Shown in pieces: positions 1 to 13,819 of a stretch of DNA of 64,000 bases. Numbering within the stretch: position 1 is the first letter of the stretch; every line of letters starts with the position of its first letter. The translations under genes and the position numbers were made by a program. Location of the stretch: assembly GCA_019633425.1 (NCBI GenBank), contig WSUB01000050.1, positions 62,001 through 126,000 on the forward strand, given 5' to 3'. Source of the stretch: Tulasnella sp. 424. Lineage: Eukaryota > Basidiomycota > Agaricomycetes > Cantharellales > Tulasnellaceae. The notes below the pieces were generated by a model that made no database searches, was not told the origin of the DNA, and saw only the letters and a program-made list of their open reading frames with translations.

Positions 1-1080
<1,080 letters not shown>

Positions 1081-1665
1081 ACGAACATTTTTGTAGACCT
1101 ACTGTCTTTGCTGCTATATAACTCGGGCGGATAGATTTATACCATAGTAGGGAGCCGACAAACGTTTAATTGCTGATTCAATCGGACATGACCCGGGAAT
1201 GGGAATGACCAGGAGCGGGAACGTCGGAAAGTGAGAATCATGCCGGCTACACCGCGAACCGGTTTCAGTCAGTAATTTATTTATCACTTACGCGCGGTAT
1301 TGCAACACTCGACAATATCAGGAATGCTTCTAATGCTTCGCTGGTTGCAACTGCGTCGTGAAAGCACGAGGTACAGCTAGTGGCATGCCGGCTTCTAGTC
1401 GTCTGTACGCGCTGTTTCGGGCAGTATGACAGAGGCGAGAGGGTAATCTGGGTTGCCAAGCTCCGCCGTCGTGAAGTTCGAGAACAAATACGGTGGAATT
1501 GATGTGTGATGGACGCGCAGTAACACTTGAAGCGGAGCACCCGACTGACGGGGCTAGCATCTAAATCCGGGCTCACACCAAGGCACCAAAGAAATAGAGT
1601 AATGGGGAGTTGAATTCGGACGCTGTTCTCTACCAAATAACGAAGGGAGGACACTATGGTCTGTT
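1081..1665. other. Intergenic, shared 3' ends of IDH2 and COX7
   Basis: The 585 bp between two converging stop codons. Both strands hold open frames of 76-125 codons, but none gives a recognisable motif and they overlap each other in different frames. I read this as two 3' UTRs plus spacer. Confidence 0.5.
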
Positions 1666-2157
1666 TTACTCCGCGGGCTTGCCCTACAAACCAAGTGGCC
1701 GATCAGCATCAAAGCAAAGCACAATTTCAAAAAGAACTGTCCAAACTCACCTTAACAAGGTTGTACGCCTGGAATACTGTTCCCAGACTAACAACGGTGA
1801 AGAGGCCGTAGTACGAGTCTGCATGAAACGGAGCAAACAAGGTAAAAATACGTCAATTTGGTGTTTGGTTCCAGTCGAAATTGCGACGGCCAGGCCGGGA
1901 AATGTCGGGACTAACAGACGTAAAGCTTTGAGCGAGGAGGGCGCATGTAAACCGGCTTGGTCATTGCCTGGATAGAAAGACACAGATCTGATGAGTGGAC
2001 GATGCATTATGACGATTGCAGATGCTCGAATTGGTCACACACCTGGTAGACGCGCTGCTTCTCAGGGATTCGGTTGGCAACTAAAGGCCAAAAAAGGGCT
2101 GATCAGCACTTCCTTGCCCTCTAGTGGCAGGCTGAGGCACTCACGGTTGTAGACCAT
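1666..2157 (-). CDS. COX7: Cytochrome c oxidase subunit 7 (VIIa family), five exons
   Basis: Small single-span inner-membrane subunit of respiratory complex IV. Exons on the minus strand are 2157-2145, 2080-2043, 1967-1916, 1818-1751 and 1683-1666, joined by GT-AG introns of about 64-98 nt. They give a 62-residue protein; yeast Cox7 has 60. It begins MVYNLANRIPEKQRVYQ. Residues 20-36 (TKPVYMRPPRSKLYVYS) align with the conserved yeast segment TKPLWWRHPRSALYLYP. A hydrophobic helix follows at about 37-56 (YYGLFTVVSLGTVFQAYN), then a short polar tail KGKPAE. No exon is longer than 68 nt, so ordinary ORF scanning misses it. It is head-to-head with YAF9, with 114 bp between start codons. The spliced frame is unbroken; the third donor (GTTAGT) was chosen because it alone restores the helix frame. 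Confidence 0.85.
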
Positions 2158-2271
2158 GGTGAAAACGGGGTTGGGGAGAGAACGAGTGAGGGAAAGAGAA
2201 TTCGGCTGTTGACGGAAAGACTGGGAGGTGTCTGGCGAACATCTACGTTTCCCACCTGCCCACAAACATCA

Positions 2272-3220
2272 ATGGCGGAACGTTCAGAGCGTCTTCGAGT
2301 GAGCAATCCGGCTTTCTTTATTCCTTCGAACTGCTCTAACGTGCACACTACGCAGGGAACGGTAATCTTTCGACCCGTCGTTTATGGAAATACTGCGCTA
2401 CCAATCACCCCGGAGACTCGCGAAGATGCCCCCGCTGAACACACTCACCGCTGGACGGTGGCTCTCCGGAGTGCAGCCTCGCCAGATGACGGCTCAACAG
2501 TGGGAGGGAGGGATGATATCAGTTATTTTGTGAAGAGAGTCGCCTTCAAGCTGCATGAAACCTACCCCAACCCAAATCGAAGTGAGCGGTTTTGATGGTT
2601 GCGAAAGAAAGACGCTCACGTTCTTTCACCGAAAAGTTGTTGAAAAGCCTCCATTTGAAGTAACAGAGACTGGGTACGTTGTGCTACATTTATGTCTCGC
2701 ATGATCTATATAGCTGACTTTGGAGCCAAGATGGGGAGAGTTCGAAGTACAGATCCGAGTTACCTTCGTCTCTGAGGCCAACGAGAAGCCCATTAGTTTT
2801 CATCATCATCTCAAACTGCACGCTTGGGCGCCTCAACCGACAAATCCTTTAGCCGCTTCTCCCGTACCCACACCGCCCGATGGACCCGTCAACGCCTGGC
2901 AATACGACGAAATTGTCTTCACCGATCCCACTAAGACCTTCTTGGACATGCTCCTGAAACATCCACCCACCCCACTGCCCAAAAATCGCCGGAGAGGCGC
3001 GCCACCTCACATAGCTTACCCAGCATCACTAGTCAACCAGGCCAAAGGGGGTGGAATGCCCGAATTCACCCAACTTATGGAGAAGGAAGAAGCCGAACGA
3101 TTGGACCAAGCAAAAAAAGACATTGTGGCGGAAACAGATAAGCTGCGGAATTTACTCATTGAGCGAGAAAAGGAGTTGGAACGGTTGAAGAAGGAGGTCG
3201 AAGCTATGCAAAGGTCGTAG
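2272..3220 (+). CDS. YAF9: YEATS-domain protein Yaf9 (SWR1-C/NuA4 subunit)
   Basis: Nuclear histone acyl-lysine reader shared by the SWR1 remodeller and the NuA4 acetyltransferase, acting in H2A.Z deposition. Four exons (2272-2298, 2356-2581, 2637-2673, 2731-3220) total 780 nt, or 259 residues. The YEATS domain spans about residues 5-145. It contains FRPVVYGNTA, HTHRWTVALR, FKLHETYPNPNR, EKPPFEVTETGWGEFEVQI and the closing HHHLKLHAW. The exon joins are supported because the YEATS core reads through all three. A Pro-rich linker with TDPTKTFLDMLLKHPP follows. The C terminus (about 205-257) is a charged coiled coil (LMEKEEAERLDQAKKD...), as in Yaf9/GAS41. The ATG at 2272 was chosen because an upstream in-frame ATG (2209) precedes no conserved sequence. 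Confidence 0.92.
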
Positions 3221-3286
3221 AATGCATCATCCTTTCAACAAGTGTGTTTTGTATAGCAGTGCAGTCTACATCGACAGTTTTAGTAT

Positions 3287-6200
3287 TCACAACCAGGGCG
3301 CCCATCCATAGTACATCAGGCTCTACCGCATCACTATGTCAGTCATATCACGGCCTGCTAATCAGAGGAGGGACGCACGAGATTAACAGGACTGCTAGCG
3401 GCCTTGATCAGGGATTCCACTTGGTTACTGATGGTGATCTCCTTGCCTCCCCATTCTAATTCAGCATCCTGGAGCCCCCGAAGTTTCTTCTCGATAGGTA
3501 GTAAGGACTTATGCGCCAGTTTACGAAGCTGCTCTGCTGGGCTCTCGTTCACGGGTGCTTCCTGCCGTTGCTTCTTGAGATTACGACTCCTGCTCCTTTC
3601 CTAGAAGCGAGGTGGTCAGAGAGTGGTGGTGGGTGCAGATTAAGACCAATCACTCGCCTCTTTCTTTCTTTCGTCCTCCCACTCGACTAGGGGATCGTGG
3701 ACGAACGCTTCAAGCACGCTCATCAATGTATTTCGATTGGTTCGCAGGATCTGCATTGTCACTTCGCATGAAATACGGAACGATCCTGCAACCCTAGCTT
3801 CAGTAAGTGTGCAGATTTTGCTTTCTTGGGCCTACCTTCGACTCCCGTGACGCCCATTCCATCAACGATGTTGTTGGTCAACCTAAAAGGTACCCGTTCT
3901 GGCACAGCAAAGTGTTTTCCCTATCGATAATCGTCAGAAATGTCGAGCAAAGGCCCACAGATAGGACGCTATACCCTTTCGAAGAGACAATTAAAGTCGA
4001 CATGAACAGTGTCACCATTAACAGTGTCCAGGAGGATATTCTCTCCATGGCGGTCCCCAAGACTAATCAGTAGTCAGCTTTGCTGTTTGCGCGGGGGCCT
4101 TGTCATTGACGTACCCGAGGATAAAGCCAACCATAGAAATAACTGCAGCTGTCCTGCTATACGCCGTCCGAGCACTCAACCATGCGGCCGGTTCTGCGAA
4201 GGTGGCGATGAACCATTCGTGGAAGACGGGAGGGAAGCTAGAACAAGGAAAGGTTCCTCTCAGCTCATGCGATCGTGCTCGAAAGAAACGACAAACTAAG
4301 GCAATATCTTTTGGACAAATACTTGAGATGCCATGGTCTCGCCCAATTCTCTCACTCGATTGTACTCTTCCGTGATGTCTCGTGCCTAATACCATTCTCA
4401 GTAGCTCAAAGAAAATGAGAGAGAATCGATACTCACAAATATGTGAATGCCTCGTGTGGTGTACAGCTTTTCCAGAATGTGACGGAATCCTGTTGTGTTG
4501 GGCACCCATTCAATCAAGCCGCACTCCTCGTTCAAAGGGACTACAGAATACGTCCGAATATCTACAAAAATAAGGATCAGAATGTCTTGCTCGCATCCTG
4601 GTCTTTTGGGACCTACGAAGTCGTCTTCGACGAGATTCCGAGTTCGTCTTCAAAAGCTTGTTTATAATCGAATTGAAGTCCATCAATCGAGCGTCCTTTC
4701 TGAGGTCATCCTTGGGTTTGCAAAGGAAATTGTATGTTGTACCGTCGCTTCCCAACACAGTAAGTTTCCGGGGTTTTTGGAGTGATTTCATTATCTCGAT
4801 CTCTTCAGCAAAACCTATTGGTTTGATCTTTAGCAATGAGAGGAATTCCCCGCGGAATGATCACGGCACCTGCTAAAGTGGGGGCAGACGAAGGAAAAGG
4901 CCGATAGACCCCAGATTCCGCGCGATTCGACGGAAGAATCACCGTCATGGAGTTTTGCAACGGCAACAGTAACGGACTCGGTGCCATGGCGCTCAGCTTT
5001 GGGAATTGCTGCGAGAGGTAAAGGATGTCGTGATCCACCGGAGCATCGCAGAGATCAATGAGAGCCTGTGACAACCTGTGCCATCGTTCAACGAGAGACG
5101 ACATATCGGAGGAGCGACCCTGAGAAGGCGATGCCTATAGGTGTATTCAATGAATGCTGTCGCTCTCAAGCGTCTGTACGGTACAAATCTTACTTTGACT
5201 TTGTTGATAATTTCGATGCCTCGCCGGCGTCGCTCAACACGCTTGGAGTGCACGACGCTAGTGAAGAGCCACAAGGCCTGGGCAGGATAAGCAATTATTA
5301 CTGCCGAAATGATCTTAGAGAGGGTTGAGAATGTTGATGGATTGGGATGTTCGATCCGGGACACGATCTGAGGGAAGGCAGAGTACCACTAGGTCCGGAA
5401 AGAATTAACAGACGAGCTTAACAAACGAGAACTGCCGCCGAACCTGATATGGAGGAAGCCTGGGGACAATATTGTCGACCATCTGTACTATTCTCAAGTA
5501 ATTAGATCGTATGTCTGGAAGACTGGGATCGGTGTTCCTAAGGTATGGTCAGCAGATTTACCGGAGGGATGGCACTAGGGGCTTGCCTATCGTTCGTCCC
5601 TTGCTTTTCGTTGCGTATTAGATCCGACTCCTCCCCCATATCTAACCATAGTGTAAGTAGGCGAGGCATCGTTTGGTATATAAATTTTGACCCATAGGCC
5701 AGTGCTTGCAAGAAGCTCTTGCAGGTATTGAGAGTGTGCAGGGCTACTCTAAACCAACGTTAGTCAGAGAACTATTGCGCAACGGATTGGAATTTACTGG
5801 GCCCGAATTGAGCTCTGGGCCCGAAGGCTGTCATGAAAGCGGCCGTAATGGAACCAAGGACTCTCCCAGCTAGCTAGAGGTCAGATATGGTAAAGTTGGG
5901 GGAGGATGTGATGCGCACCGCTGGACCGTATTACAAGCGTCCTTAAAGCTTTGTCCTGTGTCTCTTGAGTCAAATCGCTCGACCTCCTCCTTCCACCGGG
6001 CACGGAATAAAAGGGCCTACAAATTTGTTTAGTCCCTCTAAAGGAGCATATGATAGCCTGGGCATCACCTTTCCGGTCAGGCGAGTGTTCTCGACTTCAT
6101 ATTCGGTATCTAATCTTGGCATGCGAGCGATGGAGTTTTCAAGTTCCTGTAGAGCCCGGAAGTTTTCACCGTCGGCTTTGATGAGCTTGCAGCTCTCGAT

Positions 6201-9200
6201 AAAGGCAAACGGATCTCCAATCTCGCGGGCTTGAAGGACGGCACTGTATGCTGTTTGGAAGTGTTTCGATTTGCGGGCAATCTTGGCAGTACTCAGCCAT
6301 GCTTTACTAATCTCTCGCTGGGCGGCTACGTATTCTGGTAGCCTGGGTTGCGTTGTCAGTAAGTATGGTTGACTAGGCGGCATATAGTAACTCACATCAA
6401 GCCAAGAGCAATCCGATGCATTGAGAGGATTGGCTCTCTGGCCCGGAAGGTCGGGAGGGTGGAATCTAAGCGAGCACGTAACTGGGCGGTCAAGTTAGCG
6501 AGCTCGCTGTAAGCTTCAGGTTCGCGGGCATTTTGAAGGTGAACGGGTATTCGGCTAGCAAACCCATGTGCAAGCTGCAACTCATGTAATACGTGGAGTT
6601 GAACAACGGCATCATAGGACCGACGATAGGAGTCGGGACCTCCAGAGAGGATGGTGGCGCCGAGTCGATGTCTCGCGGCATGGAAGGCAGTCTGTATATC
6701 AGGTTTCTGCTGGCCTCGCAAAGCGAGAAGGACCCGTGCGATGCTGATCTCGGGAGAATCAGATTTGGAAGAATCGACGGCCTGTTGCACGGCATCCCAG
6801 TTGCGTACTATCCAAGACCCTTCTGCTCGGAAGCCCGCCAACGCTTCCGACCAGTGTTCGTTTCTCGACAGAACGCCTCGTATATGGGTCTCCAACGTAT
6901 CTAATAGCTCGGATGAGTGCGGGAAGACTCGCTTGTTTAAGAGCCACGTACCGTAATGGCCCAAATTTCGAAGGCATCGGATGAGGCCTAAATGAGCCTC
7001 AATATCGTCGGGAGATTTCTGGAGCTTGATCTCCCAGCAGCTCTGGGCCGCCGTCCACTGCCCTGTACTTTCGTGCTCTCGAATCTGGTGGTCAAGGGAT
7101 GGAGCCAGTACCAGGTTTGAGACCCCTTGCATGCCGTCAGGTTCGTCCATATGCGAGTAGATTTCGTGCAGTCGATCGTAATATCCTTGTAAGTCGTCTT
7201 CACTGGTGTTGCGCTCCCGTTTCGTGACAATCAGTTGCTCGAAGTTCATTAGGGCCCGGGCATAAGCCTTAGTTTGGAAGGCTGCTTGGGCTGTTAGCTC
7301 GTGATTGATGCTTGAAATAAGCGAGTCGACTTTGGGGAGATCCTCCAATAGCTGTGCAACTTGATGGTTACGAGACTTCTTCTTGGGACTGAGCTCTTGC
7401 CGAGCCCCACGAATCCACTTGCTTATGTGATCCATGACCCCAAAGATCGTCTAAGGAGCGTGTCAGCCAATCTCCCAAACGGAAAGTCGCCACAACGTAC
7501 TTGAGCACTGAGAAGGCGTTTGTCGGCTGCCGAACTTGACAAAGTTGAAACCTGGTCCTCAAGCACGACGATAATCTCGGATCGAATGCTCTCCCGATCG
7601 GCATCAGTTCCCGATATAATGAGATGGAGTATTAAATGGGACAAAATGCGCCGAGCCACGGTGACATCTTGACTACGAACGACATTGCGGAAGAGTTGAA
7701 ATATCATGGCTGCATTTCGGGCCTGAACGCGGCTAATGAGGTAACGTGACCACCTCTGTATCCATTCCCTGTAGGTTGATACTGCTGGGTATACGGGGAG
7801 AGGTTCCGTGTCGTAAGTGGCCTCGGCCAGCGTTAATCGTCCATCTAGCAATGCCGCCACTGTTTCTACAACTTGTGCATCTAGCTGCCGCCAGCGATGT
7901 ACGATTACTGCGGGTAGGCTTTTCTGGGTCGGCTGAATCAGGGCTGATGTAAATCCGCAATAGGTCAGGAGTTGCTGGATGGTAAAAGCCAGGTTATTCT
8001 GGTAGGTGATATCACTTGCTCCTCGATAGGCACCAGCCAGAACATCGCAGATAAGGTGAATAGCGAAGGCGACGCTTTCTTCTTCCTGCGTAAAATTGTA
8101 CATGAGAAAGTCAAACGGTAACTTCTCTGGCGCAGGGTCGAATCGATCGGGGTCCAACGCGCCAAGAACTCCAATGCAGTCATAGGCATAGTTGCGGACC
8201 TTCTCGAACTCCTCTCCATCGCGGCTACCACACACGAAAAGGGCTCTGGTCACTTGCCCGATGATCGGGTGGAACACGTCCCCGGCGGACAAGCCATGAA
8301 GGAACGAGGAATTCGTCTCCATGAAACCCTTGAAATCCGCAAGAGCCTGTGTGCTGACTGAGACGTTGTCGCTGACTATTCGTTTTAGGAAGCCCAGGAG
8401 TTGCTCTTCGAGGGGTCCCGCCGAACGTGATATGAGTTCTCGGCTTGCGCGCTCGAACTCCGGTATCCCTTGCAACGAGACGATCTGGTCCAGAGGGGGT
8501 TCAATGTCGTCGAAATGTTCGAGAAATATGTAATCGATGATTTCCTGGGCGGTTACTCTGCCTCGTGGACTGAAAGAAGGCCAACCGTGAACCATCGCTG
8601 CTACGATGGCACCGACATGAGGTGCCAGGTCTACGAAACCGAGCGTGACGACAAAGGTTCTTAAGGATTCCAGCGCTGATTCCGCAAGATCAAGATTGCC
8701 GACGACACCTTGAAGGAGCGCCATGATCTGATTGTCGCTTGAGCTACCAGATGCGGCGAAAGGATACAATTGTTGGGCTTACCTGTGGGGAAATATTGCT
8801 GATGGAAGGGCCAACGGTCTTAATCAACGCCCCAAGGCTGTTAATAACCTGGAGTTTGCGGGAAATTGCCGTCTTTCCTCGACTGGAGATGATGGACGAA
8901 TTGAGGTGTGCCAGGATGCCAAGCGTGTGGGGCTGCAGGAATTCGCCCAGCGTGAGCTTCCTTTCCTTGCCGTCACGACGTTGTAATCTGCTTAAAGCAA
9001 TGATGGCCTAAAGTCATATAAAATCACTTCATCAACTGACGAATACTGGAGTATATTCGACCTTACCTTCCGTGACTGCTCATCACCACCCATACTGGTG
9101 ACTAGTTCGGAAATAATTTCCATGCGGTGGCTATTCAGCAGCATATCAAGTCCGATAGCCTCATGTGATCCCTCGACGACGGCTGCAGCAAAAAAGTCTA

Positions 9201-11963
9201 AGGCCGACGAGCTTTCGTCCTCCCTTGGCAGCATAAGAACATGTGCAAGGATCTTTGAAGAAAGTGGTAGGAGTAGGGTGCCAACAGACTTCTCCATATG
9301 CGTTGCCATGGCTGCAATAGCCTCTCTGTTTCTTGTGGCCACGAGGTCGGGCAGGGTGTGCATTTGCGAGATGGCAAGAAAGTCTGGGATAGACCGTCCC
9401 AGGAAACGGCAAGTTTCTTGAAGGTGTGAGGGCCCAGAGCAAATTCTTGCAGTGACAAAACAACTAATTGCCTGAAAGTGTGGGGATAAAAGAGCAAAGG
9501 GTCCCTTTTCGTGGAACTTGGCCAGCGACAGCAGCTATAAAGATCACAAGAATGGGTCATGAAGTTACCGCGGAAGGTGAATTAGCGCACCTGAGAATAA
9601 GCTAAAGCCTGAATCAAACTTGTGGAGTGGCCGAGCTGAGCTATCAATTCAAGCAGAACAATGCCTTGCACCTCCGAGTCGGTGATTCTTCACCAGAGGA
9701 AGTCAGACAGAGGAGTGTTGAGTAAAGCGAGATGAGCCCCTCACTTTCCAAGTAGGCCCCAACTGGTCAGGGTCGTTTCCTTCACCCTTGGACTACCCTC
9801 TTCGATGAGTTCCTTCAGCAAAGAAAGGACAGGACCAGCTTCCGGGAGACAGTGGTGGCACTGAAGGCGGATACAGCCCACCGTGGCGGTCACTGTTTTG
9901 CTGTACACATATTTCAGCGGCAAAGTCAACCGGAGAGAACTGTCGACGCGCTTACCCAGCCTCAAGACGTACGCCTCTGACTTCGTCGTTCAGGCCAATT
10001 CGCAAGATAGGCAAAAGCTTCTTGAGGTCATGGCCGTTGACAAAGCTGTGAGCAAGAAACTGGGATATTACCCCGAACGCGAGTTTTCGAAGCTCGGCGT
10101 TCACTTTGAACTCCTTCTTGTCCAAGAGACCGTGATATATCGACAATGAGGCCGAAACACAGCGAGGTGGAGCCTCGATTGGAGACTCCAAAGTATCCGA
10201 GTGTTTCTCATGAGGATGATTGGCTAGACAAGGAAGCCGCTTCATGAACAACGCCACCTCCCTCCGCTCCGTCAAAGAGAGACTCGGCAAGACCCTATCA
10301 ATACAGGGTCAGAACATCGCTACCCCCGACGGACTTTTCATGAGGCCGACCTTAGACACGCATCCGTGGCTTGTTTGATGACTTGCTCGACCCACTCTCC
10401 ACGTCTCAAGTCTCTGTCTAAAGCCAAGCTCGCTTGCCCCCGCATCAGCGTCCTGGACACCTCAGCCTCGGCGGCAGCTCTCGCATCCTCTTCCTCATTT
10501 CGTTTGCGTTTCCGATCCGTTGCCTCTCCAGAGGTCATGGGGTTCTCAAGAAATGTAATTCTTTCGCTTATTTTGCGGAGAATGTTGTCAGAGCCTTCCA
10601 ATAATAGAGTTGGGATGAGCTCCGAAAAAGCGTGGAGTTGAGTAAGAGATGCAGTTTCAGTTGCGAAGTCCAGGTATGCTAGACAGGCCGGCTATTCAAC
10701 GGGTTGCAGTTGAGGTTCTGGAACTTGAGAAGCAGCATCGGAGAACACTTACAAGGAGAGACTTATTTCGCTCCGTCCAGTCACTATCCGCCAATAAGTT
10801 GAGAAGTTCGGGGAGAATGGTCCCGCTTAAATCCTTCCCTCGCAACTTTGGCAGTATCTCCGCTAGTGCACTGTCGACTACTTTCCAATCATCGCTAACA
10901 CCATGCTCCAGACGTCTCGCCATGATTCGAACGACGTCCTTCTGGCTTTGGGAGGGAGATAATAGTGAATTGGCCGACAGCGATAGAACCTCGATTAACC
11001 TAGCAACTGCTATGGCTTTCCGGGACTCGGCTGGGAAGGGTACTGTGAAGCAAAACTCGACCACAGACTCTTCTGCGCGGTCCACTGGCTGTGCATGGTC
11101 ATGAATGAAGTCGGAACATGAGAGCAACTTTTCGGAGTTCGCAAGTCGAAGGATCCGCAGGAGGTCGAGTAGGCAAGTTGCAGCTTGCCAACTCTGACGA
11201 ATGATAAACACGGCAGCTCCACCCTGATGTCAAACGCTATATCATTGTCCAGCTACATCCAAAATAACTGAAGCTCTTACATTTTCATCCACTTCAGATA
11301 GCTGTGATGTTCTCGGCGCCTTCCAAAGGTGGAGCTGGAACGGTGAAAACGGGGTGACCATCGAGCTTGAGATCAAGTCTAGATCACGCGTTTAGTCAGA
11401 CGCCATCATTTTGATATATGCAAATTCCTACCGTTGATCGCCTCGAGAAATTCGGTTGTTAGCTTCTTACTCTCCGACCAAGCTTCCTCCTTGGAATCTC
11501 TGATTGGTGTGAAGTCGCGGTGAAACGAGGCAAGCATTACGTCCAAGGTAGTAAACGCTTGATCGAGCAGCTGGGGCGGAGACGGATCTTCCGATTGATG
11601 TTCTTGGGGAGTCTGGCTGAGTTTGGGGTCGCGGTGGATCCAGTCCTCCATGGTTCCGACAAAGGTGAGTAACTTGGTCACCCAGCTGCGTTCGGAACCC
11701 TCGTCACCGCGATGGATGCCGTCAAGGCAGTCAAACGCCTTTGCAATAACTTCGAGCGATAACTTCGCTGTGATAGCCGTGTCTGAATACCACAGCCCCG
11801 TTCGAGGAAAGCCGTCGAGAAATCGGAGGAGGTCATCTAAGAAAGCCTTTGTCTCTGCCCATTTCCGGTCGGAGGATGAAATACGACCAGGTTGATTTAA
11901 GTGCGGTTCTCGTAGGTATTCCTTGAGGGCTGCATGAACAGGTACTGAAGTAGACTGGCTCAT
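3287..11963 (-). CDS. MEC1: ATR/Mec1/Rad3-type PI3K-like DNA damage checkpoint kinase
   Basis: Large nuclear Ser/Thr kinase that senses RPA-coated single-stranded DNA and drives the replication and damage checkpoint. The gene spans 8.7 kb with many short introns. The N terminus is helical-repeat sequence, with a likely UME region near 9.0-10.3 kb. The FAT domain (about 8.8-5.2 kb) includes HEMPDG-like [42 protein letters not shown] and [13 protein letters not shown]. The kinase domain begins with [12 protein letters not shown] and [18 protein letters not shown]. The catalytic loop [12 protein letters not shown] and the metal-binding [12 protein letters not shown] lie near 4070-3970, followed by [15 protein letters not shown]. 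The FATC domain ([16 protein letters not shown]) finishes in a tiny last exon, [13 protein letters not shown], typical of ATR rather than ATM. All catalytic residues are present. Start: [17 protein letters not shown] at 11963. A GC-AG intron is likely near 5600-5550. NOB1 lies upstream on the same strand. Confidence 0.9.
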
Positions 11964-12128
11964 ACGGCGGTCCCAATGATGAGTGGTGAGGTGAAGTTTG
12001 GCTCACGACACCGTGTTGAGCTTGTCTCAGCTTGTTCCGGTGGTTGTTAAGTCAGCCAGGAATGCGGTTCGGGACGACTCGTACACTGTGAGCAATACAT
12101 CGAATTACAGTCTAAGTAAAGACCTTAA

Positions 12129-13709
12129 TTACTTCCTCCTGTTCGGCTTTGGTGCCTTGTAGCCAATTCTTGGCAGGCCGCGCCCAGGGCGGGAGGCCCC
12201 TCCTCCAGCAAGCAGGGACGGGACCCAATCAGCATCCATCCAAACCGCGTCTTCTCCCCTCTTTTCCTTCTCACTCAATGCCTTTTGGACCCTCTTCTCC
12301 TCCTTTCGCCTGCGAAGAGCCTCTGACCTTACCCCTCGTTCCCACTCCTTTTGGTCCTCACGCAAGATGATTGTCGGTTCACCGCCCCCTTTCGCGTGCC
12401 CAATCCGAGGTGGAGGAAGGTCGGTATTTGTTCCGCGTAGCTTCCATTGGTAGTTCCTCTTGAGATGAACCACGAGTTCTGGCTCTTTATTAGGGGAATC
12501 GGCATCCGGAGCTTTGAGTGTAACAGAGACGCGTGTCAAGGTTGGGCCCCCGCAACTGGGGCAGAACTTCTTTGATTGATCCTTGCAAATCCTGAGCGTG
12601 CGATAAGTCCCAGTTATTTCCTTAAAGGTTCAAGACACGGAGAGGCTCACTTGAAGCATCCATGACATCGGAGGACGTGAGTTTTCACTTGGGAGACTTT
12701 CTTGCCGTCGTAGCTGACTAATTGCAGGCCCAAGTGTAATAGACAGTTTTGCATGGCAAAGTCTGCGGTCATGCATGCAACAGGGATGACACCCTCCTCC
12801 TCAGCTTCGGCTGATATCAATGCTCCATTCTTCGCTCGCTCCTGGTGTTTTCGCACATTCGTCGGCGTGATCCATTCTCCTTCTCCGTCGTCCTCAGATG
12901 AAGGATCATCGTATAGGGCCCCTTGTTGGGGAACATGGTGGACTGTCGAAGAGGAGGCTGTAACGAAAGTCACTTCAGACTCGGGCGGACCAACCGCAGT
13001 TGACGGGTGGGGCGATTCGGGTTCGTCATCCTCTGAAGATGAGGCATCATCTAAGCATGCTTCGTCAAGCCTACTGGCCAGGTTATTTATCACAGGGTCG
13101 GTTGGTGCTATATCTGGTGCGCCCGGTTCGTCACCCTTGTGCGTGTCTGTCTGAAGGGTCGCGGAAGGGGAGAGGGGAGGTTCCGGCTAAGGAACAATAT
13201 AGTCAATACATCGCATATGTTATAATATATATATAGAGGTTGAATACCTGGGTTGAAGCAGACCCTTCTTCAAGCGTCGAGGCTGCCGGACCACTGGGTG
13301 GCGTCTCAGTGACGCCCTGAGGAGAGCATGCTTTCGCGGCTTCGTGGCACTCTAATGTGAGGGCAATGACGCATAAATCTGGTTGAGAGAGTGTAGAGTA
13401 ATCTCCGGTCTTCTTTGCGGCCGAAATAACTGTTTGGGAGCGAAGGAATTAGATTCCCAAACACCGGATACTGTGAGGCAACCTACCTTTTGAGACTGAT
13501 ACTGGGCTGGGCATCTTAACTTCAACATTGACGCCTTCCAGTAAAGATAGTTGCTCAAAGTATTGTCGCACTCTTGGGTCCTTCAATTCGTTTACGACTT
13601 GCGGCGTTGTGACGTAGCGATTCGCCAAACCTCGGAGAGGTTTGCGTTCGATCAAGGGCCCTGCATCGAGCACTAAAGTGTCCACCTTGGGTCCTTGAGT
13701 TGTTGTCAT
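12129..13709 (-). CDS. NOB1: 20S pre-rRNA D-site endonuclease Nob1
   Basis: PIN-domain endonuclease that cleaves 20S pre-rRNA to 18S rRNA in cytoplasmic pre-40S particles. The PIN domain begins with VDTLVLDAGPLIERKPL (the acidic catalytic Asp is in LDAGP), followed by YVTTPQVVNELKDPRV, and in the next exon KKTGDYSTLSQPDLCVIALTL, a hallmark of Nob1. A long acidic, Ser-rich insert follows (about 13.15-12.85 kb). Next come GEWITPTNV, VACMTADFAMQNCLL and the zinc ribbon: KTHVLRCHGCFK, then CPSCGGPTLTRVSV. After that is HLKRNYQWKLRGTN and a basic tail ending PNRRK. Start MTTTQGPKV at 13709 is preferred over an upstream in-frame ATG at 13889, which overlaps the divergent LEU2 promoter and start. 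It is head-to-head with LEU2 (172 bp between ATGs). Confidence 0.92.
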
Positions 13710-13809
13710 CGTGCAGAAGTAATTTGACGGATTCGGGAAAATTGACTGGACGGTAACAGGACTTAGGCGCTCACAGAAATCACGGGGGACGGAGATAAGC
13801 ACGACCCAT

Positions 13810-13819
13810 CCGGTCCCGT
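13810..13819. promoter_or_regulatory. Leu3-like site in the NOB1/LEU2 divergent promoter
   Basis: CCGGTCCCGT matches 7 of the 8 fixed bases of the Leu3 Zn-cluster consensus CCGGNNCCGG. It is centred about 68 bp upstream of the LEU2 ATG. The match and its place before a leucine gene are seen; regulation is inferred. Confidence 0.3.

Noticed and set aside
1277..1654. 125-codon minus-strand frame beside IDH2
   Set aside because: No motif, overlaps another open frame, and lies in the shared 3' region of IDH2 and COX7.
13203..13220. TA-rich run as a possible microsatellite
   Set aside because: Only about six TA units, within a NOB1 intron; too short to call a repeat.
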